Positions 53,588 through 63,068 of a stretch of 64,000 bases of DNA are shown here, in pieces. The notes under the pieces were generated by a model that did not search any database, had not been told where the DNA came from, and worked only from the letters and a program-made list of their open reading frames with translations. This DNA is from JAHJCW01 sp965369995 (GTDB lineage Bacteria > Fidelibacterota > Marinisomatia > Marinisomatales > JAHJCW01), in contig CBDURO010000007.1 of assembly GCA_965369995.1 (NCBI GenBank), forward strand, positions 1 to 64,000, read 5' to 3'. A program made the position numbers and the translations under genes. The stretch's first letter is position 1. Every line of letters starts with the position of its first letter.

Positions 53588-54625
53588 CTAATTTACAACG
53601 AGCTGTCCGCAGCCGGCATTGATGTCTGCACCCTTGCTCCATCTTGTAGTCACCGTGAAAGGAGCATTTATAAATTTACCAAGAAAATCTCTGATTTTTT
53701 CATCACTCGGACGTGCAAATTTACCCCCAATCTCATTATAAGGAATTACATTCAATTTGCATGGCAAATCACTAATTAAATTAATTACTCGCTTAGCGTC
53801 TAATTCTGAATCGTTAATATCTGCTAAAAGTACATATTCAAAAGTGACTAACTTTCTTCTTGCGTTATAATAATCTTTAACTGATTCGATTAATTTATTA
53901 ATTGGATACTTCTTTGCGATGGGCATAGTTTTTAATCGCTGTTCCTGCGTCGAGCCATTCAAACTGATGGCCAATTTATACCTTTGTTTCTCTTTTGCAA
54001 ATTGCCGTATTTGAGGAACTATTCCTACTGTTGAAATAGTAATATGCCGCGCGCCTAAATTAATTCCCTTAGAGTGGTTTAACAAATCGGCTGCTTTAAT
54101 TACATTATCATAATTTAGAAACGGTTCACCCATCCCCATAAAAACTACATTTGTAATCGGTTTTTCCGATTCTTTTAACAACAACAAATACTGAGCTACT
54201 ATCTCACCTATGGTTAGATTTCTTATAATACCCATTGTTCCTGTTGCACAAAATTCGCAACCCAAAGCACATCCGACTTGAGAAGAAAGACATATCGTAA
54301 TACGTTTTTGTTCTTTCATTAAAACGGTTTCGATTTTTTCTCCTTCATGACATTCTAATAAAAATTTGCGCGTCGTCGCCGATTTAGTACCGGTTACTTT
54401 CAATATTTTTAAAGGATTTAGTAAGTAATTGTTTGCAATATCTATTTTCAATTGCTTAGGAAGATTCTCCATTTCCGCAAAAGATTGAACATTGCGTTTA
54501 TAAATCCAATTAAAAATTTGCTCCGCTCTGTACTTTGATTCATCATAATCTTTTACGATAGACGTAAAATCATCTAAACTCATTCCAATTAATGATGATT
54601 TATTGTGTTTTCTGTTTAGGAACAT
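53588..54625 (-). CDS. rlmN: 23S rRNA A2503 methyltransferase RlmN
   Basis: 345 residues from ATG at 54625. A start 12 codons upstream is rejected because it would lie inside the terminator at 54649-54674. Radical-SAM cluster CALGCEFC (Cx3Cx2C), MGMGEPFLNYDNV, and a C-terminal cysteine in GADINAGCGQL that forms the methyl-carrying intermediate. Methylates A2503 of 23S rRNA and A37 of some tRNAs. Confidence 0.93.
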   Translation of the reverse strand: MFLNRKHNKSSLIGMSLDDFTSIVKDYDESKYRAEQIFNWIYKRNVQSFAEMENLPKQLKIDIANNYLLNPLKILKVTGTKSATTRKFLLECHEGEKIETVLMKEQKRITICLSSQVGCALGCEFCATGTMGIIRNLTIGEIVAQYLLLLKESEKPITNVVFMGMGEPFLNYDNVIKAADLLNHSKGINLGARHITISTVGIVPQIRQFAKEKQRYKLAISLNGSTQEQRLKTMPIAKKYPINKLIESVKDYYNARRKLVTFEYVLLADINDSELDAKRVINLISDLPCKLNVIPYNEIGGKFARPSDEKIRDFLGKFINAPFTVTTRWSKGADINAGCGQLVVN

Positions 54626-54648
54626 TGTAATATGATAATTATAGAAAG

Positions 54649-54674
54649 AAAAATCCCCCATGCGGGGGATTTTT
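54649..54674. terminator. Intrinsic terminator after the TPR lipoprotein gene
   Basis: Perfect 11-bp stem AAAAATCCCCC / GGGGGATTTTT with loop ATGC. On minus it ends transcription of the TPR lipoprotein gene (stop at 54699) before rlmN begins. Confidence 0.92.
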
Positions 54675-54698
54675 CATCATCACCTTAGAATTCTTTTA

Positions 54699-55781
54699 TT
54701 AAAATTCTTTAGATTTATCAAAGTATTCCTGTGCTCTGTCTGTATCACCTTGACGCAATAATACACGAGCCATTGCACGATAATATTGCGGATTTTCAGG
54801 TTCAATGTCAATCAGTTTTCGGTAAAAATATTCTGCACGACTCCATTTTTCGGCATTTTCAAATGTTTGTGCTATTCCACGAAGGGCATCTATGTCATTA
54901 GGATTATAATCATACGCTAATGAAAAATTATCTTCAGCTTGCTGAAAGTCGCCAAGCTGCATATTTAGAACACCGAGATTATAGTATAAATCAGCTTTCA
55001 AATTATTATCAGTTTCTTTTGCAATTGCACCTTCATAAATTGCTAAAGACATTTCTTTATCACCAACATCGTAATATGTCTGTGCTAATTGACGAGTAGC
55101 CAAACTATTTGTTGGATCAATATCAACAGCACGTTTATAATAAATCAATGCTGATTCTTTATCGTCTGCGGCTGCAAACATTTTACCTGCGGTCATATTT
55201 AAATCAAAGTTTTCAGGATCTTTTGCAGCACCTTTGGTTACTGCATCAAGCGCACCATCTGAATCACCGCTAGCGAATAAGCAATTTGCTAATATTCCAT
55301 AAGCTTGACCATTGCTCGGATTCACTTCTATAGCTGTTTTAAAAGACGCAATAGCATCTTGTAAAATCGGTGAATCTTCACCGTCACCTGATTTACGAAA
55401 TTCATTAAAGTAGCCAATACCTTTGTTATAAATGGTTACCCAATGATTATCACGAGCTTGTGCAACAAAATTAGCTACTGTATTTGTTTTGCCAAACACC
55501 ACGATTGGTTTTTCTGAATCAATACTCAATGCTTTATTAAACATTTCGTTCATCTTAACCCAATCTTTTTTCTTACCATAAATCAAATCACCTAATAGAT
55601 ATGGTATTTCGGGATTCTCCGGTTCTACTGCTAATGCCTTAACTAAATAGATTTCAGCATTGTCCCAATCTTGCTGCTGAATATACAATTTTGCAGATGT
55701 GAGCTCTTCACTGGCACATCCAATGAATAGCACTAACATTAAACTGAAAAGTGCAAATACTGTGATTTTAGATTTTGTCAT
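54699..55781 (-). CDS. TPR-repeat lipoprotein
   Basis: 360 residues with lipobox FIGC (Cys about 22) and then tetratricopeptide repeats through most of the length (for example DWDNAEIYLVKALAVEPENP, SFKTAIEVNPSNGQAYGI, IYYKRAVDIDPTNSLATR, FYRKLIDIEPENPQYYRAM). TPR lipoproteins act as scaffolds at the inner face of the outer membrane or at the inner membrane. AGAGGA ribosome-binding site. Own terminator at 54649-54674. Partner proteins unknown. Confidence 0.85.
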   Translation of the reverse strand: MTKSKITVFALFSLMLVLFIGCASEELTSAKLYIQQQDWDNAEIYLVKALAVEPENPEIPYLLGDLIYGKKKDWVKMNEMFNKALSIDSEKPIVVFGKTNTVANFVAQARDNHWVTIYNKGIGYFNEFRKSGDGEDSPILQDAIASFKTAIEVNPSNGQAYGILANCLFASGDSDGALDAVTKGAAKDPENFDLNMTAGKMFAAADDKESALIYYKRAVDIDPTNSLATRQLAQTYYDVGDKEMSLAIYEGAIAKETDNNLKADLYYNLGVLNMQLGDFQQAEDNFSLAYDYNPNDIDALRGIAQTFENAEKWSRAEYFYRKLIDIEPENPQYYRAMARVLLRQGDTDRAQEYFDKSKEF

Positions 55782-55846
55782 AATATCCTCTTAAAGTTAA
55801 TATAATAAAATTTAGCCTATTAAATTAGAAGTAACTGTTCTGTTTT

Positions 55847-56743
55847 TCAAGATGTAACCTTGTCTTGTAAAAAATTTTGTCGATTTTCAATTTCTGTAAT
55901 TGTAGCTTTTTCTAAAGCATCTATTCCAATGCCCTCAACACAAATTGATGCCAATGCAGATCCTAACACCAAGGCTTCTTTATAAGTTTTACCTTGCGCC
56001 AAAGCTGATACAAATCCGCCTCCGAATGTATCTCCCGCTCCGGTTGGATCAACTACTTTATTAATTGGATACACACCTATTATAATCTTTTCACCCATAT
56101 TACTATACAGAACAGCTCCATTACTTCCACGTTTAATTACCACTGTTGGAGGACCTAACCCAATAAGCGTGGTAGCCGCATCATCTAAGTTTGAACAATC
56201 CGTTAGCATTTCAGCTTCGCTTTCATTGATCAATAGAATATCGGATTTACTTAAAACAGTTAATAATTCGCTGAGCGTTGTATCAATCCATAAATTCATT
56301 GTATCAATTACAATTATCGGGTTTGCCTGACATTGATCTATAACAGAATTCTGCAGATTCGGATGAATATTTGCTAAAAATACAAATTGTTGATTTTTGT
56401 TTATCGCTGACAATTTTGGATTGAACTCTCCGAACACCCCTAACTCCGTAAATAATGTATCTCGATCGTCAAAATTATCGTGATAGCGCCCACCCCAACT
56501 GAATGTTTTACCTTGCTCCACCTTTAAATCCGACAAATTATTTGCATATTTCTCGTAAATATCATGACCATGTTGTGGAAAATCGGTACCGATCACTCCA
56601 ACTACATTTACATCGGAATATTTTCCGGCAGCAATTGTAGCATAGGTTGTGGAACCGCCAAGTAAATTTTCGTATCGTTCAGTTCCTATCTCAATGGTAT
56701 CGATAGCAATTGAACCGACAATCAGTATTGAATCACCGCTCAT
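55847..56743 (-). CDS. PfkB-family carbohydrate/nucleoside kinase
   Basis: 298 residues. The anion-hole and catalytic motif VDPTGAGDTFGGGFVSAL near residue 235 and the N-terminal LLGGSTTYATIAAGKY are typical of the ribokinase/PfkB family; VVIKRGSNGAVLY precedes the ATP site. Could act on ribose, adenosine or another sugar; the sequence does not decide. Faces the cysteine desulfurase gene across a 92-nt gap. Confidence 0.85.
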   Translation of the reverse strand: MSGDSILIVGSIAIDTIEIGTERYENLLGGSTTYATIAAGKYSDVNVVGVIGTDFPQHGHDIYEKYANNLSDLKVEQGKTFSWGGRYHDNFDDRDTLFTELGVFGEFNPKLSAINKNQQFVFLANIHPNLQNSVIDQCQANPIIVIDTMNLWIDTTLSELLTVLSKSDILLINESEAEMLTDCSNLDDAATTLIGLGPPTVVIKRGSNGAVLYSNMGEKIIIGVYPINKVVDPTGAGDTFGGGFVSALAQGKTYKEALVLGSALASICVEGIGIDALEKATITEIENRQNFLQDKVTS

Positions 56744-56835
56744 AAGGGGCGCATTTTACAAGTTTTTATTATGTTACAGCAAGAACTCTCATCCTTTATT
56801 TTCCCAGTTAAATTATTGTAACTTTCCGCCCTATT

Positions 56836-57966
56836 ATGTTGTATTTTGATCATAGCGCCACAACTCCTATCGACCCCGAAGTGTTAGCTTTAATGCAAGA
56901 GGTAGCAAAGACCAATTTTGGAAATCCCTCCAGCATCCATAAATACGGACAAAAAGCACGTGCCATTATAGAAAAATCCCGGCGCCAAATCGCCGATGCC
57001 TTATGCGTAAAGTCACGGAATATTATTTTTACCGGAGGCGGCTCAGAAGCTAATAATATGGTTTTGCAAAATCTATTATATAACGATAAGAAACATGTCA
57101 TTACTTCAGCGATCGAGCATCCAGCAATTTTAAAAGTGTTAAAACATTTAAAAAAATTCGGTGTGAGCTATACTACCGTTCCAGTAGATAAATATGGATT
57201 GGTAGACCCAATAAATATTGCATCCGCTATTCGTGATGATACTGCTCTCGTTTCAATAATGTATGCCAATAACGAAGTCGGAACAATACAACCACTTGCC
57301 AAAATAGCGGAAATTGCTAAAAATCATAATATTCTATTTCATTCTGATGCTGTTCAGACACCGGGAAAGATTCCGATTGCAATAAATAAATTAAGTGCCG
57401 ATTTGATGTCTTTTTCGGCACACAAGTTTTACGGTCCGAAAGGTGTCGGATTTTTATACATCCGCGATGGAATTAAATTGTATCCTATAATCATTGGCGG
57501 CGGTCAGGAGAAAAAACTCCGCGCTGGAACTGAAAACACGCCCGGAATTGCCGGTTTAGGATTGGCAATGAAGATGGCAGTTCAAAACCTACCTCATGCG
57601 CAAAATCATTTGCAAATATTAGAAAACCATTTTAAAAATAAATTGGCTGAAATATATCCTAATGCAATTTATAATGGTCATCCTGATTTGCATCTACCGG
57701 GACTGATTAGTGTTACAATTCCTTCAGTTACGAGCGATATTCTCTTAGTAAATCTTGATATGAAAGGAATAGCTGTTTCAAGTGGATCAGCCTGTTCATC
57801 GGGAACCGTGAAACCATCTGATGTTCTGAAAGCTATGCATATTAGTAATCAGAATAATATTTCGAGCTTGCGCATAAGTTTTGGGAAAGGCAATACTATT
57901 GAACAAGTTGATCAGTTAATCGGTGCATTCGATGAAATTCTAAAGAAGTATAACCGGAAAAAATGA
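56836..57966 (+). CDS. Cysteine desulfurase, NifS/IscS type
   Basis: 376 residues. PLP lysine in SFSAHKFYGPKG (about residue 200), the cofactor-binding HSDAVQTPGK, and the catalytic cysteine in SSGSACSSG near residue 320. Start MLYFDHSATTPIDPEV is the family N-terminus. Takes sulfur from cysteine as a persulfide. Overlaps mnmA by 4 nt, so the sulfur very likely feeds tRNA thiolation; it may also serve Fe-S cluster assembly, since no iscU is seen here. Confidence 0.92.
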   Translation: MLYFDHSATTPIDPEVLALMQEVAKTNFGNPSSIHKYGQKARAIIEKSRRQIADALCVKSRNIIFTGGGSEANNMVLQNLLYNDKKHVITSAIEHPAILKVLKHLKKFGVSYTTVPVDKYGLVDPINIASAIRDDTALVSIMYANNEVGTIQPLAKIAEIAKNHNILFHSDAVQTPGKIPIAINKLSADLMSFSAHKFYGPKGVGFLYIRDGIKLYPIIIGGGQEKKLRAGTENTPGIAGLGLAMKMAVQNLPHAQNHLQILENHFKNKLAEIYPNAIYNGHPDLHLPGLISVTIPSVTSDILLVNLDMKGIAVSSGSACSSGTVKPSDVLKAMHISNQNNISSLRISFGKGNTIEQVDQLIGAFDEILKKYNRKK

Positions 57967-59045
57967 TGGCAATGCGAGTAGTGGTTGGCATGAGCGGTGG
58001 TGTAGATAGCTCAGTTGCAGCGTATTTGCTAAAAGAACAAGGATATGAGGTTCAGTGTGTATTTATGAAAAATTGGGAGGACGAAGATGATGAATTTTAT
58101 TGTTCCTCTGAAGAAGATTATAGTGATGCAATTCAAGTTTGTGATCTTTTAGACCTGCCTCTTCACTCAGTCAATTTTTCAAAAGAATATCGTGAAAATG
58201 TGTTTAAATATTCCCTTGAAGAATATAAATCGGGGCGCACGCCAAATCCTGATGTTTTATGCAATAAGGAGATAAAATTTAAATTTTTTCTGGATTATGC
58301 TCTTAATTTAGGAGCGGACGCCATTGCCACCGGGCATTATGCCAGAATATTAAAATCAGCGGATGGTTTTCAATTATTAAAAGGAATCGATAAGAATAAA
58401 GACCAAAGTTATTTTTTATACTTATTGGGTCAGGAAGAATTGTCGAAATCTATTTTCCCAATTGGAAATATGAACAAAGACGATGTACGGATTTTAGCAA
58501 AAAAGTTAGATTTGCCAACTTCCACTAAAAAAGACAGTACCGGAATTTGCTTCATTGGTGAACGTGATTTTAAAGCATTTTTACTACAATATTTACCCAC
58601 TCAACCAGGTGATATTGTAACGACCGAAGGAAAAATTGTTGGGCAACATGACGGTTTAATGTATTACACGCTTGGTCAACGAAAAGGAATTGGCGTGGGC
58701 GGCGGTCACGGTATAACCGAAGAACCTTGGTATGTTGTAAAAAAGGATTTGGACAAGAATAGTTTAGTAATAGGTCAGGGACACGACCATCCCGGTTTGT
58801 ACAGTAAAAGCTTAACTGCGGGACAATTACATTGGATAACGTCCGTACCAAGCAAAATTCCTTTTGAGTGTACCGCAAAGATTCGCTATCGTCAAAAAGA
58901 TCAAGCTTGTACAATTACTAATATCGAAAATAGAATTGCAAATATACAATTTACTGAAAACCAATTTGCTCCAACGCCGGGACAATCAGTTGTATTTTAT
59001 GATGGAGAACAATGTTTAGGCGGTGGAATTATAGAAACTATTTGA
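57963..59045 (+). CDS. mnmA: tRNA-uridine 2-sulfurtransferase MnmA
   Basis: 360 residues. PP-loop GMSGGVDSSVAAYLL, first catalytic Cys in PDVLCNKEIKF, second in STGICFIGERDF, and C-terminal beta-barrel with GQRKGIGVGGG. Adenylates and thiolates U34 of tRNA-Lys/Glu/Gln. The 4-nt overlap with the desulfurase gene couples sulfur donor and acceptor. An ATG three codons downstream (before RVVVGMSGG) is an equally plausible start. Confidence 0.93.
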   Translation: MMAMRVVVGMSGGVDSSVAAYLLKEQGYEVQCVFMKNWEDEDDEFYCSSEEDYSDAIQVCDLLDLPLHSVNFSKEYRENVFKYSLEEYKSGRTPNPDVLCNKEIKFKFFLDYALNLGADAIATGHYARILKSADGFQLLKGIDKNKDQSYFLYLLGQEELSKSIFPIGNMNKDDVRILAKKLDLPTSTKKDSTGICFIGERDFKAFLLQYLPTQPGDIVTTEGKIVGQHDGLMYYTLGQRKGIGVGGGHGITEEPWYVVKKDLDKNSLVIGQGHDHPGLYSKSLTAGQLHWITSVPSKIPFECTAKIRYRQKDQACTITNIENRIANIQFTENQFAPTPGQSVVFYDGEQCLGGGIIETI

Positions 59046-59051
59046 GTTTAA

Positions 59052-59248
59052 ACCACAGAGCCACAGAGGGCACCGAGAAAAAAGATTTTAGAAAATAACC
59101 TTGCGAAGGTTTGACTTCTTCGCAAGATTCTATAAAATTAAATTTCTCCAATTTTTATCTTTACCCCGACTTATCGGGGCAAAGTTTTTATCACAATTAA
59201 ATTTAATAATCTATAATTATTCACTCCGTGTCTCAGTGCCTCCGTGGT
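59052..59248. repeat. CCACAGAGG-type fold-back element, 197 bp
   Basis: The left end ACCACAGAGCCACAGAGGG and right end CTCAGTGCCTCCGTGGT are imperfect inverted copies. Inside are nested hairpins: CTTGCGAAG / CTTCGCAAG around 59100-59128 and CCCCGACTTATCGGGG near 59163. No reading frame. A shorter relative is at 34339-34389. Lies between mnmA and the glmU-like gene. Confidence 0.7.
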
Positions 59249-59265
59249 AAATTCAATTTATAAAA

Positions 59266-60015
59266 ATGTCTAATCAACGACAACTAGCAACAGTTATAAT
59301 GGCTGCCGGTAAAGGAACACGGATGGAATCCGATTTGCCAAAAGTACTTCATTTGGTAAGCGGAAAACCGATGCTTTTACATGTAATAAACTTGGCAAAA
59401 AGCATTAACTCTGAACGAATTATTACTATTATCGGTCATAGAAAAGAGCTTGTTATTGATGCAATCAAACCGGTCGGAGCTGAATATGTAATTCAAGAAC
59501 CTCAATTAGGTATCGGGCATGATGTACAGCAGACAGAATTATTATTAAAAGATTTTGACGGAGATGTTCTAGTCCTCTCAGGTGATGTACCGCTTCTACA
59601 AAAATCTACAATAGACAAGATGCTGAAAATTCATCGTGAAGCGGATAACGGAGTAACTGTATTAACGGCGATGTTTGAAAATCCGCATGGATATGGTCGT
59701 GTAATCAGAAAAAATAATAATACATTAGATTACATAATAGAAGAGAAAGATTGTAATGACGAACAACGAAAAATTAAGGAAATCAACGCCGGTATATATA
59801 TATTCAAATCTAAAGATCTGTTTCCTGCTTTAAATAAAATTAAAAATGATAATAGACAAAATGAATATTACTTGCCTGATGCCTTAAAATTCATCGCAAA
59901 TGCGCAACAAAGCATTGCCTTGCATATTACCGATGAACCAATAGAAATTACAGGCGTTAATACAGTTGAACAATTAAAGGAATTGAATTTAATTTATAAG
60001 AAATGGTATGGCTAA
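59266..60015 (+). CDS. GlmU-like UDP-N-acetylhexosamine uridylyltransferase
   Basis: 249 residues. Nucleotidyltransferase motif VIMAAGKGTRMESDLPKVLH, GIGHDVQQTE, LSGDVPLL and GYGRVIR are as in the N-terminal half of GlmU. The left-handed beta-helix acetyltransferase half is missing, so the second GlmU step must be supplied by another protein if this is the cell's pyrophosphorylase. Makes UDP-GlcNAc or a related nucleotide sugar. Its end overlaps the next gene by 8 nt. Confidence 0.85.
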   Translation: MSNQRQLATVIMAAGKGTRMESDLPKVLHLVSGKPMLLHVINLAKSINSERIITIIGHRKELVIDAIKPVGAEYVIQEPQLGIGHDVQQTELLLKDFDGDVLVLSGDVPLLQKSTIDKMLKIHREADNGVTVLTAMFENPHGYGRVIRKNNNTLDYIIEEKDCNDEQRKIKEINAGIYIFKSKDLFPALNKIKNDNRQNEYYLPDALKFIANAQQSIALHITDEPIEITGVNTVEQLKELNLIYKKWYG

Positions 60016-60472
60016 AAAAATGAAATATATTATCACGTTAATTACAATACTTTCTGTTGGAATGGGTCAACTCAAATCGGATCTATCGCAAAACAATGCG
60101 ATTCCTCAAGGTTTGTCAGGTTCTGATGGTTCTATTATGTCATTATTTGATCCAAGCCGGTTTAGCATGAATCATAGTTTTTCGGCAAGTATGATAAGCA
60201 TGAATAAACAATCAATTAGTGTGATGAGTTACACAAACAATATGAATTTCATGCTACGTGATAATCTACGAGTACAAACTTATTTGACATTCATGCAACC
60301 AAATATGATTTCTTCAAATACACAAAATCCATATTCAAATAGTCAATTATATTTTAATACGGTGCTTGATTACAATCCTACCGAAAATACTCATTTTCAA
60401 GTAAGTTTTGGAAATTATCCAATATATGGCAGACGTCAAGTATCACCCTTTCTCTTAGATCGTGGTTTTTAA
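60008..60472 (+). CDS. Exported methionine/asparagine-rich protein, unknown
   Basis: 154 residues: signal peptide (about 1-20, ending SVGMGQ), then a Met-, Asn- and Ser-rich beta-prone region (SFSASMISMNKQSISVMSYTN) and QVSFGNYPIYGRRQVSPF near the end. The start overlaps the GlmU-like gene by 8 nt. Small conserved-looking exported proteins of this kind occur next to LytR_C genes in the FCB group, but I can name no family. Possibly an envelope protein. Confidence 0.5.
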   Translation: MAKKMKYIITLITILSVGMGQLKSDLSQNNAIPQGLSGSDGSIMSLFDPSRFSMNHSFSASMISMNKQSISVMSYTNNMNFMLRDNLRVQTYLTFMQPNMISSNTQNPYSNSQLYFNTVLDYNPTENTHFQVSFGNYPIYGRRQVSPFLLDRGF

Positions 60473-60491
60473 TTGTTCTCAGATTTAATAA

Positions 60492-61013
60492 ATGCCTAAG
60501 AAAAAATCTAAAAGACAGACAAAATTCGTCTATAATATTTTAATTGTTGTTCTGGCAATTGTCGTCGTTGGATTTATTTATTCCTTTGCTCAAAAAAATT
60601 GGACTGATGGGGTAACTATTCAAAAGCCCCAACTTAATACTGATCTAAAAGTACAATTAGCTATTGATATATATGAAGCGAATCCCATTTTAAACATTAA
60701 AGTTGAGGTTCTAAATGGTTGCGGCGAGAAAGGGATTGCAGCCAAAATTTCCGATTTTTTACGCACAGAACATATCGATGTTGTGCGTTCGGAGAATGCA
60801 GCTAATTTTGAATACGAACATACCATTCTAATTCAACGTTCGGATAATTTATTTAATCTTAAAACAGTGGCAAAAGCCTTGTACTTTGATATCAATAATG
60901 AAGATCGAGTAATTATCCAGCCCAGTTCAACATCAGATGTTGATCTTACACTGATTCTTGGTAAGGATTACCGCTCCGTAAAACCAATTAAAGTATATCT
61001 CGCAAATCAATAA
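60492..61013 (+). CDS. LytR_C-domain membrane protein
   Basis: 173 residues: basic N-terminus (KKKSKRQTKF), one membrane helix (about 14-34), then a LytR C-terminal-type domain (IKVEVLNGCGEKGIAAKISDFLRTEHIDVV ... VIIQPSSTSDVDLTLILGKDY) outside the membrane. The VLNGCG start is the hallmark of the domain. Usually linked to cell-wall or capsule attachment proteins, but the LytR/CpsA/Psr catalytic domain is absent. Upstream of rsfS by 5 nt, which is a common arrangement. Confidence 0.8.
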   Translation: MPKKKSKRQTKFVYNILIVVLAIVVVGFIYSFAQKNWTDGVTIQKPQLNTDLKVQLAIDIYEANPILNIKVEVLNGCGEKGIAAKISDFLRTEHIDVVRSENAANFEYEHTILIQRSDNLFNLKTVAKALYFDINNEDRVIIQPSSTSDVDLTLILGKDYRSVKPIKVYLANQ

Positions 61014-61018
61014 TAAAA

Positions 61019-61426
61019 TTGCCAAATACATTCCAGTCAAAAATATTGCAAAAATCAATTAAATCTAATCAATTAGCCGATATAATCGGCAAATTATCAT
61101 TGACTAAAAATGCTGAAAATGTTCTATCCATTGATGTGCGTAAAGTATCAAGTTCCGCAGATTATTTTATCATTTGTTCTGCAGAGACTGGATTACAAGT
61201 TCAAGCAATTGCCAATGCCGTTAGAAAAGGCACTCCGGCTAAACCTTGGCACATTGAAGGACTCGAACATCAGAATTGGGTATTGTTAGATTATGTAGAT
61301 GTTGTTTTGCATATTTTCAAAACTCAAGTTAGAGAATTTTATTCATTAGAAAAACTTTGGGCTGATGCGCCTACGGTTGAAATAACCGATGAACCTCAAA
61401 AACATAGTCAATCGCTATCTAATTAA
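61019..61426 (+). CDS. rsfS: Ribosome silencing factor RsfS
   Basis: 135 residues. Landmarks NVLSIDVRKVSSSADYFIICSAETGLQVQAIA (core SSSADYFIICSA), HIEGLEHQNWVLLDYVDVVLHIF and REFYSLEKLWADAP are those of the RsfS/Iojap/YbeB family, which binds L14 and blocks subunit joining in starvation. TTG start. Its last 38 nt overlap the argS start. Confidence 0.92.
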   Translation: MPNTFQSKILQKSIKSNQLADIIGKLSLTKNAENVLSIDVRKVSSSADYFIICSAETGLQVQAIANAVRKGTPAKPWHIEGLEHQNWVLLDYVDVVLHIFKTQVREFYSLEKLWADAPTVEITDEPQKHSQSLSN

Positions 61427-63017
61427 TGCATTAGAAAAACTTAACTTAACTGTTAAGTCATTCGATTTATCCGGTTCGAAAAACCCAAAATTTGGTGATC
61501 TTTCAACGAATGTAGCATTAATCCTTGCAAAACAAGTCGGAAGAAATCCGATGGAAATTGCAAGGAAAATCGAACAAGCTATACCAATTGATAATTCCAT
61601 TTTATCTGAAATAAACGTAACGCCGCCCGGATTCATAAATTTTAGAATAAGTCCAATTTATTATCAATCAGTTGTACAGCAAATTATTAATAAAGATAAA
61701 CACTTCTATACCGGAAATATAGGCAAAGGGAAAACAGCTAATGTTGAATTTGTCAGCGCAAATCCAACCGGTCCTTTATCAGTTGGGCATGGTCGTCAGG
61801 CAGTTATCGGTGATACCATAGCCAATATTTTGCAATGGCACGGTTACAAAGTTACACGCGAATATTATTATAATGACGGCGGAAAACAGATGCGTATATT
61901 AGGCGAATCAGTTGAAGCACGATATTTTCAAGAACTTGGTCAATCTGTGGAATGGTCCGATGATTATTATCAAGGTGATTATATCAAAGATATCGCTAAA
62001 GATATTGTAAAAGAATTCGGTGAAAAAGTTAAAGTTGGAGATGAAATATTCCGTAAGGTTGCAGAAGAAAGAATTTTCTCCAATATCCGTAATACATTAG
62101 AATATATTGGTATTATCCACGATGTTTTCTCTAATGAAAAAAATTTCATCCAACCAATTAAAATTAAAAGTATCATCGAAGGTCTCCGTCAAAAAGGATT
62201 GATCTACGAAACAGATGGTGCTACTTGGTATAAGACAACAGCTCTTGGAAAAGATCAAGACCGAGTCCTAATTAAAAGTAGCGGCGAGCCGGCTTATCGG
62301 TTACCGGATATTATATATCATCGCGATAAATTTGAGCGAAATTACGATTTGCTTATTGATATTTTTGGTTCCGATCATATTGATTCCTATCCTGATGTCG
62401 TATCGGCATTAGACGCACTAGGATACAATACCTCTAATTTACGAGTACTAATTCATCAATTTGTAACATTGACGAAAGGTGGTGAAAAAGTAAAAATGTC
62501 CACACGGAAAGCTGAATTCGTTACATTGGATGAGTTAATTAATTTGGTGGGCAAAGATGTTGTACGTTATTTCTTTTTAATGCGCGGCATGAACACACAT
62601 CTCAATTTTGACTTAGAATTAGCGCAAGATCAATCAGAAAAGAATCCTGTCTTTTATTTGCAATATGCACATGCGAGGATTTGCAATATTATTCGTCATG
62701 GCGAGCAACATGGAATTACGTTTGATAAAAATTATGACCCGTCATTGTTATCACATGATGCAGAAATTGAATTAATGAAACAGCTTAATCAATTTCCGGA
62801 AATAATGGCAACTGTTCTTGAATTTCTCGAGCCACGCTCAATCACAAACTATCTTCAAACTCTAGCTTCGTCTTTCCATAAATTTTATACGGAATGCCAT
62901 GTCATAACGGACAATCTTCAAATGTCTCTAGCTCGAATAGCATTAATATCAGCTACAAAAAATATCTTAGCAGAAGGGCTGGATATTCTCGGTATTAGTG
63001 CACCTAAGCGAATGTGA
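61389..63017 (+). CDS. argS: Arginyl-tRNA synthetase
   Basis: 542 residues. Class I motifs: HIGH-equivalent SANPTGPLSVGHGRQ and KMSKS-equivalent KMSTRKAEFVTLDEL, plus the N-terminal additional domain FGDLSTNVALILAK and the C-terminal helical domain with YAHARICNIIRHGE. The ATG at 61389 lies 38 nt inside rsfS; the next in-frame ATG would remove the N-terminal domain, so the overlap is real. Ends in TGA, showing that UGA is a stop here. Confidence 0.95.
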   Translation: MNLKNIVNRYLINALEKLNLTVKSFDLSGSKNPKFGDLSTNVALILAKQVGRNPMEIARKIEQAIPIDNSILSEINVTPPGFINFRISPIYYQSVVQQIINKDKHFYTGNIGKGKTANVEFVSANPTGPLSVGHGRQAVIGDTIANILQWHGYKVTREYYYNDGGKQMRILGESVEARYFQELGQSVEWSDDYYQGDYIKDIAKDIVKEFGEKVKVGDEIFRKVAEERIFSNIRNTLEYIGIIHDVFSNEKNFIQPIKIKSIIEGLRQKGLIYETDGATWYKTTALGKDQDRVLIKSSGEPAYRLPDIIYHRDKFERNYDLLIDIFGSDHIDSYPDVVSALDALGYNTSNLRVLIHQFVTLTKGGEKVKMSTRKAEFVTLDELINLVGKDVVRYFFLMRGMNTHLNFDLELAQDQSEKNPVFYLQYAHARICNIIRHGEQHGITFDKNYDPSLLSHDAEIELMKQLNQFPEIMATVLEFLEPRSITNYLQTLASSFHKFYTECHVITDNLQMSLARIALISATKNILAEGLDILGISAPKRM

Positions 63018-63068
63018 AAAAAACAAAAAAAGCACCGGAAGGTAGCTGTTAAAATTGTTTAAATAATT

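Noticed and set aside
54626..54661. Upstream start for rlmN
   Set aside because: It would place the N-terminal codons inside a perfect intrinsic terminator hairpin; ATG at 54625 follows it.
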